This document shows, piece by piece, positions 20,418-30,505 of a stretch of 64,000 nt of DNA. The stretch is from positions 210,275 through 274,274 of the forward strand of contig CAJJBW010000001.1 of the NCBI GenBank assembly GCA_905182515.1. Reading direction: 5' to 3'. The first letter of the stretch is position 1. Each line of letters opens with the position of its first letter. Both the position numbers and the translations under genes were made by a program. The notes under the pieces are model-generated. The model was given only the letters and a program-made list of their open reading frames with translations. It was not told the origin of the DNA and did not search any database. This DNA is from an uncultured Candidatus Poseidoniales archaeon (lineage in GTDB: Archaea; Thermoplasmatota; Poseidoniia; Poseidoniales; Thalassarchaeaceae).

Positions 20418-20465
20418 TTTTCCGACAATATTTTGAATATGAATGATTTCGTAATGAAAAACATG

Positions 20466-20543
20466 GGGCCTGTAGGTTAGCTTGGTCTATACTTCGCGGC
20501 TGGGGGTCGCGAGACCCAGGTTCAAATCCTGGCAGGCCCACCA
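20466..20543 (+). tRNA. tRNA-Pro (GGG), CCA encoded
   Basis: Acceptor GGGCCTG/CAGGCCC, anticodon arm CGCGG-CTGGGGG-TCGCG, 3' ACCA. Confidence 0.92.
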
Positions 20544-20628
20544 TAACTTACACGTCACTCTTGTAGTCAGATATACTGATTTTCTTATAGATAAGCAGGT
20601 TGATGAATGACTTTGTATTCCGATTTAC

Positions 20629-21219
20629 ATGGCTTTGCCCAAGAAGAGCGGAAGTTGTTCTATCTGTAAAAAGAAGGACTCAACAGAGTGGCATCACATC
20701 ACAACTCAAGCCACTTCAAAGGAAATAGGCATAATTGACCTTCTCAGTTCTCCAAACAATGTAAAAGAATTGTGCAGGATTTGCTATGATCAAACTATGA
20801 TATCTCTGTCTTTAGAGCAAAAAAAGATAGTTAAAGATGAAAAACTGACTAACCTTAGAAATGAACAATCTATCTCTAGAAAGAAACTCCTCAAGAGGGG
20901 TGTGCTTTCTACAACGAAGAAACATGGTAGGAAACCAAAAGGCGTCACCACTCTAAATAAGTTGTATCCCCCTGATCATTATCTTCATAATAGTAATCAA
21001 TACAATGAAAAAGAATCGAAAACATTTGAGAAGCATTATGTCTGGTCTGCAATGGATGCAGGGGCCCTTCCCAGATCTAAACCAGATAAAGACAGAAAGG
21101 TAATTTGCGCTAAATGTAATAGAGTAGGACATGAATCTAAAGATTGTGTTGCCAAGTCCATTAATGCAGGTTCTGGAATATTGTTTAACTTAGAGAGAAA
21201 TGGCCTTCCTAAACGATGA
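20629..21219 (+). CDS. Zinc-binding protein: HNH-like CxxC/HH N-terminus and CCHC zinc knuckle
   Basis: CSICKKKDSTEWHHI...LCRICYD; CAKCNRVGHESKDC (CX2CX4HX4C). Confidence 0.7.
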   Translation: MALPKKSGSCSICKKKDSTEWHHITTQATSKEIGIIDLLSSPNNVKELCRICYDQTMISLSLEQKKIVKDEKLTNLRNEQSISRKKLLKRGVLSTTKKHGRKPKGVTTLNKLYPPDHYLHNSNQYNEKESKTFEKHYVWSAMDAGALPRSKPDKDRKVICAKCNRVGHESKDCVAKSINAGSGILFNLERNGLPKR

Positions 21220-21936
21220 ACCCATTTCACCCTCCTTAGTGATTATAGAAGTGAAATTAACGAAGTATTCAAGGCAATACCAACGTATCATAAGATATGG
21301 GAAAGACCAGCTCAGTAGTTTCAATTTTTATAGGATTTTTAACGATCATTAAACGATTTTTCTGGATAATTTTAATTTCTATTATATTCCTTTTCTTCAC
21401 AAACCAATAACTTTTAAATTTTTGTCACAAGGAATTAACACATTGCATTTACTAGGTACAAAAACACTCTTATGATGAACAGATTTATCATCAACTTACT
21501 ATTTCTATTGCCACGAAAAACCTCTAATCTGCTAGTTGTGACGAGGATAATTTCAGTCCTTCGCCATCTTTATCACTGTCGCTTGGCACGTTCCATTTGG
21601 TGGAGAGGGCAAATTTTCTATCGGGGTTTGTAATTTAAACTTCTCTGCCACATTTTTCATCCCATAATGCATATAGTTATCGAGTTAAGATAACTCTAGC
21701 ATAAATTCTAGAAGAGGACATAACCTCTCAAAACAATCAAGACATCTTCCGCGATTGCCTGTCTCATATCAGGGACTACACTAGGCAAAATTCTATTATA
21801 TTGGGCATAATATGAGAATATCTATTTGTTTTTGTATATTGCTGAGGCCTTCTGAGTCTGTAGATTTTATTTATTTTAGATTCTAATTTAGTATTATGAA
21901 GAGAGGTTTCAAGGGCACATCCTCTTCTCACTTGTC

Positions 21937-24087
21937 ATGGTCAACCAGGATTCAATAGCCACCCCTTTAAAGGCTCGAATTGACCAATTAGCCAAACTAA
22001 TATCACATCATTCAAATCTTTACTATAACAAAGCAGAACCAGAGCTTTCTGATGCCGAATTTGATACTTTATGGAATGAATTACAATCGCTTTCTCCCGA
22101 GCATCCTCAACTGCAGAGGGTTGGTTCCGATCCTTCTCCTGGCTCAATCAAAGTAAATCACTTATTTCCTATGCTCAGCCTTGATAAAGCCAATAAAGAT
22201 GATGAAGTCATTCATTACATTTCCCAAACTACTGCACAGGGTCGTAGATTTGTTTGTCAGCCGAAACTTGATGGTTCCGCACTTTCATTAGAATATCGTC
22301 TCGGCCGCCTTGTCCGTGCAGCAACACGTGGCAGTGGTACACGTGGAGAAGACATAACTGCAAATGCACGTAGAATAGCTAATGTTCCTGAATCAATAGG
22401 TTGGGCAGGAGATTGTCACATAAGAGGGGAAGTTGTAATGCCACTGGCGATATTTCGAGAGAAATATTTAGAAATAGCCCCAAATCCTAGAAATTTAGCA
22501 GCCGGATCTTTACGCCAGAAGACTTTAGAATCTGGCATAGGGAGAGCAGAGGACTTGATATTCCTTGCTTATGGGGCTAAGTTCCCAGAAGGTAATGATC
22601 GTCACCCAGATAGTCTGACGATTCCTAACTTTACATATGATTCAGAAATTATATCATGGTTAGAAACCATAGGGATTGAAGTTGCAGGAAATAATGTTGT
22701 AACAGGGCTCGATAATGAATCTACTACTACTGAAGTTATGTCGGCAATACAACATTGGACTAATAAGAGGACAGAAGCAGACTGGGAAATAGATGGTGTT
22801 GTTATCAAACTGGATAGATTAGACAAAAGAGAACTTTTGGGGATGACTGCACACCATCCAAGATGGGCATTAGCTTGGAAGTTTCCTCCAGAAGAAGCTA
22901 ATACAGTTTTAATGGATGTTGAATGGCAAGTTGGCAGAACCGGCAACATAACTCCTGTTTCTAGAGTTGCACCAGTGGTCGTATCTGGAGTTACAGTTGA
23001 GAATACTACTTTACACAATCGCGGTGAAGTAACTCGCTTGGGAATAAAAATAGGAGACAAAGTCCGTATTGTCCGTCGAGGCGATGTAATTCCAAAAATA
23101 ATTGAATCTCTTGGTAATGCTAAAAATACCGATTTGATTAACCGAAAACATGCTGATGGATCACCTTATCTAGAGTCTTTGCCAGAACCGAGAGAAATAC
23201 AAATCCCTACAAATTGCCCTCGCTGCTCTAGTGAATTAGTAGAAGAGGGCGCTTTCATTCGCTGTATGGATATTACTTGCCCGTCTAGGTTAGAGCGTAC
23301 AATATTGTATTGGTGTCGTTATTTAGAAATGGATGGTATTGGAGAAAAATTAGTAGGACAACTATGTTCTTCAGGTTTAGTGTCAAATGTAGCAGATTTG
23401 TATAAATTAAAACTTTCTGATATAATGGACTTGGAACGCATGGCCGAAAAATCAGCAAATAATGTTATTGGTGAGATTAATAATACTCGAAATATTTCTT
23501 TAACACAATTTATATCTGCATTTGGCTTACCTCGTGTTGGTCCAGAAATAGCAACTTTAGTTGCCTCAGAAATACAAACATTCGAGAAATTAATGAATTT
23601 AGTCAATACACGTGATGCTATTGTCGAGGAAGATGAGGAAGGAAAAATCCCAAAATTTAACTCCGCAGTTAGTAGATTGGTAGAGATAGATGGAATAGGT
23701 GAGACGGTTGCAAGATTAATTCTAGATGGATTAGCGGTTCGGATATCAACAATTTTAGATTTAAAGGAATATTTGGAAATATCGGGAGAGACAGAACAGG
23801 TAAAATCTGGTAAATTAATTGGAAAAACCTTCTGCATAACTGGAACACTGAGCCGTCCAAGAAAAGAAATAGCACTATCAATAAAATCAGAAGGAGGAAA
23901 GGTTCAATCTTCTATATCAGGGAATTTAGATTATTTATTAGCAGGCGAATCTTCAGGTTCAAAGTTTGATAAAGCAACCCGTTTAGGCGTACAAATAATT
24001 TCCGAAAAAGAACTGTCATCTTTAATTGGTTTAGAGATATTAAAAACATTACCTGAAGAACGCCAAAGCACTCTTGGAGATTTTTAA
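21937..24087 (+). CDS. ligA: NAD-dependent DNA ligase
   Basis: Adenylation motif CQPKLDGSALSLEYRLG, RGEDITANARRI, C4 zinc finger CPRCSSEL...CMDITCPSRL, HhH, C-terminal BRCT; N-terminal NAD-domain-like YYNKAEPELSDAEFD. Confidence 0.97.
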   Translation: MVNQDSIATPLKARIDQLAKLISHHSNLYYNKAEPELSDAEFDTLWNELQSLSPEHPQLQRVGSDPSPGSIKVNHLFPMLSLDKANKDDEVIHYISQTTAQGRRFVCQPKLDGSALSLEYRLGRLVRAATRGSGTRGEDITANARRIANVPESIGWAGDCHIRGEVVMPLAIFREKYLEIAPNPRNLAAGSLRQKTLESGIGRAEDLIFLAYGAKFPEGNDRHPDSLTIPNFTYDSEIISWLETIGIEVAGNNVVTGLDNESTTTEVMSAIQHWTNKRTEADWEIDGVVIKLDRLDKRELLGMTAHHPRWALAWKFPPEEANTVLMDVEWQVGRTGNITPVSRVAPVVVSGVTVENTTLHNRGEVTRLGIKIGDKVRIVRRGDVIPKIIESLGNAKNTDLINRKHADGSPYLESLPEPREIQIPTNCPRCSSELVEEGAFIRCMDITCPSRLERTILYWCRYLEMDGIGEKLVGQLCSSGLVSNVADLYKLKLSDIMDLERMAEKSANNVIGEINNTRNISLTQFISAFGLPRVGPEIATLVASEIQTFEKLMNLVNTRDAIVEEDEEGKIPKFNSAVSRLVEIDGIGETVARLILDGLAVRISTILDLKEYLEISGETEQVKSGKLIGKTFCITGTLSRPRKEIALSIKSEGGKVQSSISGNLDYLLAGESSGSKFDKATRLGVQIISEKELSSLIGLEILKTLPEERQSTLGDF

Positions 24088-24894
24088 TTAACCATACATA
24101 GATCCTGGGCCATTAGAACTATCTACGGGCGGATTTAGGCTTATTGCCATCATATCTCTTATTTGATCCTCTATTCTTTGAGCCTCTTTAAGCAAAGGCT
24201 CAGGGTCAAGATGTATTGCTGGTAGTAAACCGTCTAAACATCCAATAATCCTTGATGCAGCCCTTGCATCAGGAAATGGCTGACCTTCCAAGGGTCCTGC
24301 ATTAGATTCAGCAAGTATGGCCAACGAGTCTATGCTCCGACGCCTACTCTCTCCCATCATTACTCCAGTCATCCCGCCAACTATTCCATGTTTCAATAAA
24401 GGTAACTCCATGTCCCTCAGCATCTTTATTGCAGCATCTGTTGATCCTATTCCGAGAATAGTTGTATCTACATCATCATCATCTAAAATAGTATGACCCT
24501 CTGTATCTCCTTTAACAAACGAATCAATCATTATTGATACTCCAGATTCAGATTCCTTTATCCAATCCATTAAACTACGTGCCAAACTCATTTTTATCTG
24601 ATTGTCTATCTGAACTTCGGACATTATCAAGATTAACTTATCGCATTTATCTAATTTACAAACTGGTTCACCAGTATAAAATCGAAGTGGAGGGAGAGGC
24701 TTACCGTCCTGAACCAGGCACATTGGAGGAAGTTTAGGATGATTTACTCCTCCCACTAATCGCAATTCTAGCTTATCAATCAAGTAATGTGCTACAATAC
24801 TACTCACAAATCCTACTGATGGAAAACAATTCACAACTAATGCCCCAGACGCATCAACTCCACTATCAACTTCAACTATCGGCCCCTCTGTCAT
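24088..24894 (-). CDS. PAC2-family protein (proteasome assembly chaperone-like)
   Basis: NCFPSVGFVSSIVAHYLIDKLELRLVGGVNHPKLPPMCLVQDGKPLPPLRFY; paralog of 34257..35018; start trimmed from 25005. Confidence 0.85.
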   Translation of the reverse strand: MTEGPIVEVDSGVDASGALVVNCFPSVGFVSSIVAHYLIDKLELRLVGGVNHPKLPPMCLVQDGKPLPPLRFYTGEPVCKLDKCDKLILIMSEVQIDNQIKMSLARSLMDWIKESESGVSIMIDSFVKGDTEGHTILDDDDVDTTILGIGSTDAAIKMLRDMELPLLKHGIVGGMTGVMMGESRRRSIDSLAILAESNAGPLEGQPFPDARAASRIIGCLDGLLPAIHLDPEPLLKEAQRIEDQIRDMMAISLNPPVDSSNGPGSMYG

Positions 24895-24945
24895 ATTACT
24901 CAATGAAACTAAATCACTGTTAACCGTTGTCACCTCTGGGGCTGT

Positions 24946-26133
24946 ATGCAGGTCGGGGAAATTGATTGGGGACCCTCCAAAGGATACCAAATTCAAGACT
25001 ATCAACTCTCTCCATCTTCTTGGAATAGATATGAAGAATGCCCTAGGAAATATTGGCTCTCAAGGCAAAGTCTCCCAAGGAAAGTCGGTATGCCAATAGT
25101 GATAGGGAATGCAATTCATAATTCCGTGGAAGATTTATGTAATTTTGACATTTCTAACAAAAATGATGATGATAAGGGATGGCTCCCTAAACTAGCAAAA
25201 AAAACACTAGATCATCATTGGCAATTACAAAAAGATATATTCTTCGATACTCCTAGGCGCCCTAAGTGGAAAAGTAATTCGTACAATAAGGCAATTGATG
25301 GCCTCAATAAAGCATTATATATGCTCCTAAGTCAAGTAAAAATTGATAATGTAAAATTGTCCAATGTTTCAGTAAGAATGTGGAGAAAAATCAGAGAAAT
25401 AATAATAGCAGCAGAAGGAACTATGAATTCAAATTGTGGTAAATTGATGGGTAGGTTAGATCTACTGTTGAAAGATATTGATGAAGAAGGAAATCAAATT
25501 GGATGGATTGTTGTAGATTTGAAAACAGGAAAACCTCCAAAAGGAAAACTAAGTGAAACTGTAAATCGGCAATTACGTTTTTATCGTGATCTTTTGATGT
25601 TAATCAATATTAATCACCCTCCAATACGCGCTGAAGGATGGTATACTGCAAACGAAACCACGCATGAGGCGATCGGCCCTTCAGTAACTGATAATGCAAT
25701 GACCACATGGGATTTAATAGAACTGACAGATATCCCATTTGAGGCCACTCCAGAAGAATTCACCTGTGGGTTTTGTGAATGGAAAGCATGGTGCCCAAAG
25801 TGGCTGATTGCAATAAATGAAGGGGTATTGAAGAAAGGAGGAAGGTTTTCTAATGAAGTAGTAAAATTAGTAAATTTTGATCCCGATGAAGGACTTGCAT
25901 CATTCGAAGTAATGTTTCCAGAAGGCCAAGATGGAGATTTAGTAGAATCTGGAGAAAGGTTTGGGGCATTTTTAGCAAATCAACCTCTGAACCAATTAAG
26001 AGAATTATATTCACAGGGTTATGAAGGGCCGCTATTTCTTGGAAGTGCAAGGCTAGATGGAGAAATCCGTCATCTCGGAGACTGGTCAGAGATATTGCCT
26101 TGGAAACCATTATTGAAGTCAATCAGAGGATGA
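24946..26133 (+). CDS. PD-(D/E)XK nuclease, RecB/Cas4-like with putative Fe-S cysteines
   Basis: SPSSWNRYEECPRKYWL, GRLDLLL...GWIVVDLKTGK, C-terminal CGFCEWKAWC. Confidence 0.85.
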   Translation: MQVGEIDWGPSKGYQIQDYQLSPSSWNRYEECPRKYWLSRQSLPRKVGMPIVIGNAIHNSVEDLCNFDISNKNDDDKGWLPKLAKKTLDHHWQLQKDIFFDTPRRPKWKSNSYNKAIDGLNKALYMLLSQVKIDNVKLSNVSVRMWRKIREIIIAAEGTMNSNCGKLMGRLDLLLKDIDEEGNQIGWIVVDLKTGKPPKGKLSETVNRQLRFYRDLLMLININHPPIRAEGWYTANETTHEAIGPSVTDNAMTTWDLIELTDIPFEATPEEFTCGFCEWKAWCPKWLIAINEGVLKKGGRFSNEVVKLVNFDPDEGLASFEVMFPEGQDGDLVESGERFGAFLANQPLNQLRELYSQGYEGPLFLGSARLDGEIRHLGDWSEILPWKPLLKSIRG

Positions 26134-26727
26134 CTTTACTAATTCATTCCACCAAATTTGAAATTCTTCAGGATATTGTTCCATTATCTTCCATAAGAGT
26201 ATCAAAGTGGCCCCAGCATCAGCATCAGCAGAATGGGCCTTTTCAAGTGTAATTCCAAATTTATCACATAGAGCCCCCAAACTTCTTTTCCCATATTGAC
26301 TAATTTTAAATTTTTTAGCTAATATCCAGGTATCAATAATTGCATAAGGCTCAGGAATTTCGGCTCCACATCTCAAATATTCCATTTTTAAAAATGGCCA
26401 ATCAAATCTCTCAATATTGTGGCCAACTAAAATTGACCTATCAATAAGCTTTGAAATATTATCCACGTGTTCTTTGAATAATTCTGCATGTTTTACATCA
26501 TCATCAGAAATTCCATGTATTTTTGTAGTTTCAGGTGGTATTTTCATATTAGGTTTAACTAAAGCCTCAGAAGTTATATGAGTCTCATCTACATCACTTC
26601 CAATGAAAGCGTATTGCACTATCCGATGTTTTGACGAATCAAAACCGGTCGTTTCTAAATCAAATCCTAGAACTCGAAAACCACTTAGCATACTTATTCT
26701 GATTCTTTCGAAAGTGGCTAAGTCCAT
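26119..26727 (-). CDS. DnaQ-like 3'-5' exonuclease (DEDDh)
   Basis: GFDLETTGFD, HGISDDDV, VGHNIERFDWPFL, AHSADADAGATL. Confidence 0.92.
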   Translation of the reverse strand: MDLATFERIRISMLSGFRVLGFDLETTGFDSSKHRIVQYAFIGSDVDETHITSEALVKPNMKIPPETTKIHGISDDDVKHAELFKEHVDNISKLIDRSILVGHNIERFDWPFLKMEYLRCGAEIPEPYAIIDTWILAKKFKISQYGKRSLGALCDKFGITLEKAHSADADAGATLILLWKIMEQYPEEFQIWWNELVKSSSD

Positions 26728-26801
26728 GAACTCTCTTAATTGGATGAAATATTACTATTGTCCCAACATGCCTATCAATACTGAGCATATCACGTCTAAT
26801 A

Positions 26802-27974
26802 ATGAGAGTGTACGGCACACCAATCACATTGATGGTAGCCTTTATGCTAATTACTACATTGTTTGCAGGTTGCAGTGGTCTTGGCAACATAAATCCCAAT
26901 GCAAAATTAATTTCGGATGTAGGGGAAATAAATGCCGGAGAAACTGTTAATTTTGATGCGAGGGGTTCAACAACGCCAGATCCAACAATAATAGAGGAGT
27001 ATAGATGGGACTTTGATGATGGAAATCAAAGAACAACAAAGCAAGGAGTTGCTAATCATCAGTTTTCTATTCCAGGTTATTATTCTATAGAAGTAACAGT
27101 CGTCAACGACCAAGGAGGTACAGATACAGAGTATATTTCGCTTTTCGTAAACTCACCTCCAACTTTAATTTTTGAAGTATCTACAGTGATTAGAACAGGT
27201 GATACAGTTTCTTTAGATGCTAGTGACTCAATAGACCCAGAAGGAGGAGTGGTGAGTTTTGAGTGGGATTTTGACATAACGGTGGATACAAATAACGATG
27301 GTAATCCTTCTAATGATGTAGATGCGCATACCTCCATCTCTAGCGGACTCTTGCTGGCTGAATCTGGTAACCGCACAGGCAGAATAACTGTGATAGATGA
27401 CAAAGGTGCTACAAATACCTCAACATGGACAGTTATGGTCATATCTAGAACCTTCAAAATAACCTGGGAGCAAAAACATGTTGAATTGGAATGGAATGGT
27501 TATTTGGAGCAAGGAAAATCATATGAAATAATGAAAAACCCATTTCCTGATTCTAGAATAATTAGCATGAACTCAACTTTAGTACTGGCAAGGGATATTC
27601 TTCCCATAATGTGGCCAGAAGACAACTTTACTCTATCAATCCGAGTACCTTCTTCTGGCTGGAATATATTTTCTTCTACTACGCACGACAATATAACTCA
27701 AAATGCTTCTACAACTATACTCAAAAATCAAATGAACGCATACCCTGAATCAGGATATACGATATCTGCAGATTCATCAGAAGAACTATTGTATTCATTA
27801 CTTAATCAAGCCGGACAGAGATTCGGACAAGGGGATTGGATTTGGACCATAACTGCAGATGAATGCCATCCCGATATACCAATAGATGGCATCGATCCAG
27901 ATCAAGGAAATGACTGGAAATTGGTGATCGATTTTCTAGTTCTAGTCCCAAGAATAAGTGAAATTGGAATTTAA
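26802..27974 (+). CDS. PKD-domain lipoprotein
   Basis: Lipobox TTLFAGCSG; two PKD-type repeats (FDARGSTTPDPTIIEEYRWDFDDG; LDASDSIDPEGGVVSFEWDFD). Confidence 0.85.
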   Translation: MRVYGTPITLMVAFMLITTLFAGCSGLGNINPNAKLISDVGEINAGETVNFDARGSTTPDPTIIEEYRWDFDDGNQRTTKQGVANHQFSIPGYYSIEVTVVNDQGGTDTEYISLFVNSPPTLIFEVSTVIRTGDTVSLDASDSIDPEGGVVSFEWDFDITVDTNNDGNPSNDVDAHTSISSGLLLAESGNRTGRITVIDDKGATNTSTWTVMVISRTFKITWEQKHVELEWNGYLEQGKSYEIMKNPFPDSRIISMNSTLVLARDILPIMWPEDNFTLSIRVPSSGWNIFSSTTHDNITQNASTTILKNQMNAYPESGYTISADSSEELLYSLLNQAGQRFGQGDWIWTITADECHPDIPIDGIDPDQGNDWKLVIDFLVLVPRISEIGI

Positions 27975-28028
27975 TAATTCAGTATTTCTAGTGCGAAGTG
28001 CTTTGAACTTAGGGTTTATGGCAGGTAC

Positions 28029-28382
28029 ATGGTTAAGTCAATGCTGATAACCAAGACCTCTATTAGAGCTCGATTAATAATAGATGCTGAAGTACAAATG
28101 CACAACCCAAGCGATTATGATTTTTCTCCCAGAGCAGATATTGAAGGTAATGTATTACAGCTCCGTAACGAAGGAGATACCAATCCTGCAACTACAGTTG
28201 AATTAGATCAAGAACAAATGATAATTGTTGAAAGAGATAGACTTGTAGAATTACGTGTTAAATTTTCTGTGCAAGGAATGCACGGCGTCCTCACAGCTAA
28301 GACCAAGGTCGTCAGGGATGGGCCAAACTCTAAGAAATTAGCAGAGCCAAGATGGAAGACTGTATTACCATTAGTTATGTAA
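28029..28382 (+). CDS. Hypothetical protein
   Basis: 117-aa ORF between the PKD lipoprotein and tRNA-Arg. Confidence 0.55.
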   Translation: MVKSMLITKTSIRARLIIDAEVQMHNPSDYDFSPRADIEGNVLQLRNEGDTNPATTVELDQEQMIIVERDRLVELRVKFSVQGMHGVLTAKTKVVRDGPNSKKLAEPRWKTVLPLVM

Positions 28383-28439
28383 GATTCGATTTCTACAACC
28401 GTCGGGATTAAACAGAAGTCGTGGCTCGCAACGATTGTT

Positions 28440-28516
28440 GGACCCATAGTGTAGCCTGGATATCACAGGGGCTTGCGGAGCCTTTAACCCGTGTTCAAAT
28501 CGCGGTGGGTCCGCCA
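28440..28516 (+). tRNA. tRNA-Arg (GCG), CCA encoded
   Basis: Acceptor GGACCCA/TGGGTCC, anticodon arm GGGGC-TTGCGGA-GCCTT, 3' GCCA. Confidence 0.9.
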
Positions 28517-28628
28517 CTCTGAATTTATCATTAGTATGTTGTTTTGCAACCTTTTTCATCGTTTTTTACCCATTTAGCCCATCTTTTGATATGGTTTTGC
28601 AACATAGGTAGGGATAAGGTGAGATAGA

Positions 28629-29906
28629 ATGAAGGTAAATAACAATGTAAAAATTAAGCCAAAAAGGACAATAGGATTAATATTAACTTTAGCTGTAATT
28701 TCATTATTAGCAGGTGCATCAGTTAGTGCCAGTGTTGATGAATTTGTAGAACCAAGGTATGTAGAAGATAACCCGTATGCAGGTGTAGTTGATGATGCAG
28801 TTGGAGATGCTACTTGGGAAGAAGTAAAACATGATAAAAAAGGAATCAATAATTTAATCAAGTCATTTTTGAAAAATAGAATTGGTGGTTTAGATGAAGA
28901 AAGAAATGAACACCTAGAAGAAAGAATTGCTGCTATTGAGGCTTTAAGGACTGCTTTACAATTTTGTCTCGATAATCTAGATTGCAATGCTGAATCAGAA
29001 GTCCTATCTCTGACATTATTATCTATAGATTTAAGAACACCATCAATGAATGCTAAAATTGGTTTTGAAGAGGATGGATGGCGATACGAAGATCTGACAG
29101 AAGCAGAATGCGAATCTCGCACTGGTAATTGGGCTTCAGATGAGGGCAAATCATACTGTTTTAGGCCAGGGGGTTCTTGGATTGACAACGATTATGAAGA
29201 TAAACATGATGAAGAGTGGTTTGATTGCAGAACTAAGGAACTTTGGACAGATGAAAAGCAAGAATGGTGTGATGATTTACAAGACAATATGAAATTTAAA
29301 CCATTTTCACCAGAGGCAGCGCACAAAGATTGGAGTGCAATGGAAAAGACAGATATTTCAGAAAAAATGACAATGACTGAGAATTCTGCAATAGCGATTT
29401 CTTATTGCATAAATAATCATGAATGTGGCGGAATAGACATGACAAATGATGATCGTCATGATTTGAACTCAATACTGACTAAAGTCGGCGAAGAAATGGC
29501 GAAACGTCATGCCGACTATCAAGAATGCCATGAAGAATTAGATTGCGAAAGAGAATCAGAGGACAAACAACAAAGAGAAATGAAAGGATTAGTTAGTAGG
29601 ATGAAAGACATATTCAAAGATGATGATCTCAAAGATTCTCCACTACCAGCAACTTATGATAGATCAGATTTTACCAGATTTGAAATGACACAAGAAATTT
29701 GTGAAGCAAGGGATGGAACATGGACTGCAGCCCCAGATAGAGGAGAAGGATTCTACTATTGTGATAATTTAATAGATGGTGTTGATAAAGAATGCGAAGA
29801 TGACGAAGACGAGAACGAGTCAGAAATTGACAATGAGGATAACAGCCAGGAAAGCTGTGAAGAGGCCGGTGGAACATGGTCCGAAGATCGCCAAGAATGT
29901 TACTAA
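28629..29906 (+). CDS. Secreted acidic Cys-containing protein with repeated C-E-x-x-x-G-x-W motif
   Basis: Signal peptide TIGLILTLAVISLLAGASVSA; ECESRTGNWASDEGKSYC, ICEARDGTWTAAPDRGEGFYYC, SCEEAGGTWSEDRQEC. Confidence 0.7.
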   Translation: MKVNNNVKIKPKRTIGLILTLAVISLLAGASVSASVDEFVEPRYVEDNPYAGVVDDAVGDATWEEVKHDKKGINNLIKSFLKNRIGGLDEERNEHLEERIAAIEALRTALQFCLDNLDCNAESEVLSLTLLSIDLRTPSMNAKIGFEEDGWRYEDLTEAECESRTGNWASDEGKSYCFRPGGSWIDNDYEDKHDEEWFDCRTKELWTDEKQEWCDDLQDNMKFKPFSPEAAHKDWSAMEKTDISEKMTMTENSAIAISYCINNHECGGIDMTNDDRHDLNSILTKVGEEMAKRHADYQECHEELDCERESEDKQQREMKGLVSRMKDIFKDDDLKDSPLPATYDRSDFTRFEMTQEICEARDGTWTAAPDRGEGFYYCDNLIDGVDKECEDDEDENESEIDNEDNSQESCEEAGGTWSEDRQECY

Positions 29907-29935
29907 ACTAAACATAATACCTAATTAACCAAATA

Positions 29936-30505
29936 TTGGTCACGACTCTGTGTTTTTTTACACAGAGTCACCCAAGATTTGAATTAGAAACTGCTATCGC
30001 AAATTCATGGGGGGAGAATAATATTTCATTATCCAACTCCATTGATAGAATTGCAAAACTAATATTAAGTTTAACCATCCTTATGATAATAAATTTAATT
30101 GCAGTACCAATTCTAGTTAATTCAGAAAGCTACGGGGATATTGTGCCTTATCTACTATATTCTCTATTTCTTACAAGTTTAGGTGTACTTACAGGCCTAT
30201 CTATGGCATGGGTGCTTTACACAAATCAAGATTTAAAATCCAGTAACAGTAATCCCGATGAAGAAAAACTAGAGGAAAAAAGAGAAAATCTACCTATGAT
30301 GTCAACAGATGTCAAATCTGTTGTCCAAATTTTACAAGCTAATAATAATAATATGTGGCAAGCAGAATTAGTTCGTCTCGGTAACTTTACCAATTCCAAA
30401 GCTAGCAGATTATTATCAACTATGGAATATGAAGGATTAGTTAGACGAGTAAGAGATGGCATGGGCAAACGAGTTGAATTAATTATAAATGAGGATTTAA
30501 TATGA
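29936..30505 (+). CDS. Membrane-anchored winged-helix (MarR/ArsR-like) regulator; true start probably downstream of 29970
   Basis: Two TM segments then MWQAELVRLGNFTNSKASRLLSTMEYEGLVRRVRDGMGKRVEL. Confidence 0.75.
   Translation: MVTTLCFFTQSHPRFELETAIANSWGENNISLSNSIDRIAKLILSLTILMIINLIAVPILVNSESYGDIVPYLLYSLFLTSLGVLTGLSMAWVLYTNQDLKSSNSNPDEEKLEEKRENLPMMSTDVKSVVQILQANNNNMWQAELVRLGNFTNSKASRLLSTMEYEGLVRRVRDGMGKRVELIINEDLI
29944..29969. terminator. Hairpin with 10-bp arms and T6 loop
   Basis: GACTCTGTGT-TTTTTT-ACACAGAGTC, about 40 bp after the stop of 28629..29906. Confidence 0.6.

Noticed and set aside
24895-25005. N-terminal extension of the PAC2 ORF
   Set aside because: Overlaps the divergent nuclease start; conserved sequence begins near Met at 24894
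24946-26133. Cas4 as part of a CRISPR-Cas adaptation module
   Set aside because: No Cas1/Cas2 or repeat-spacer array in the window; a standalone RecB/Cas4-like nuclease is the conservative call
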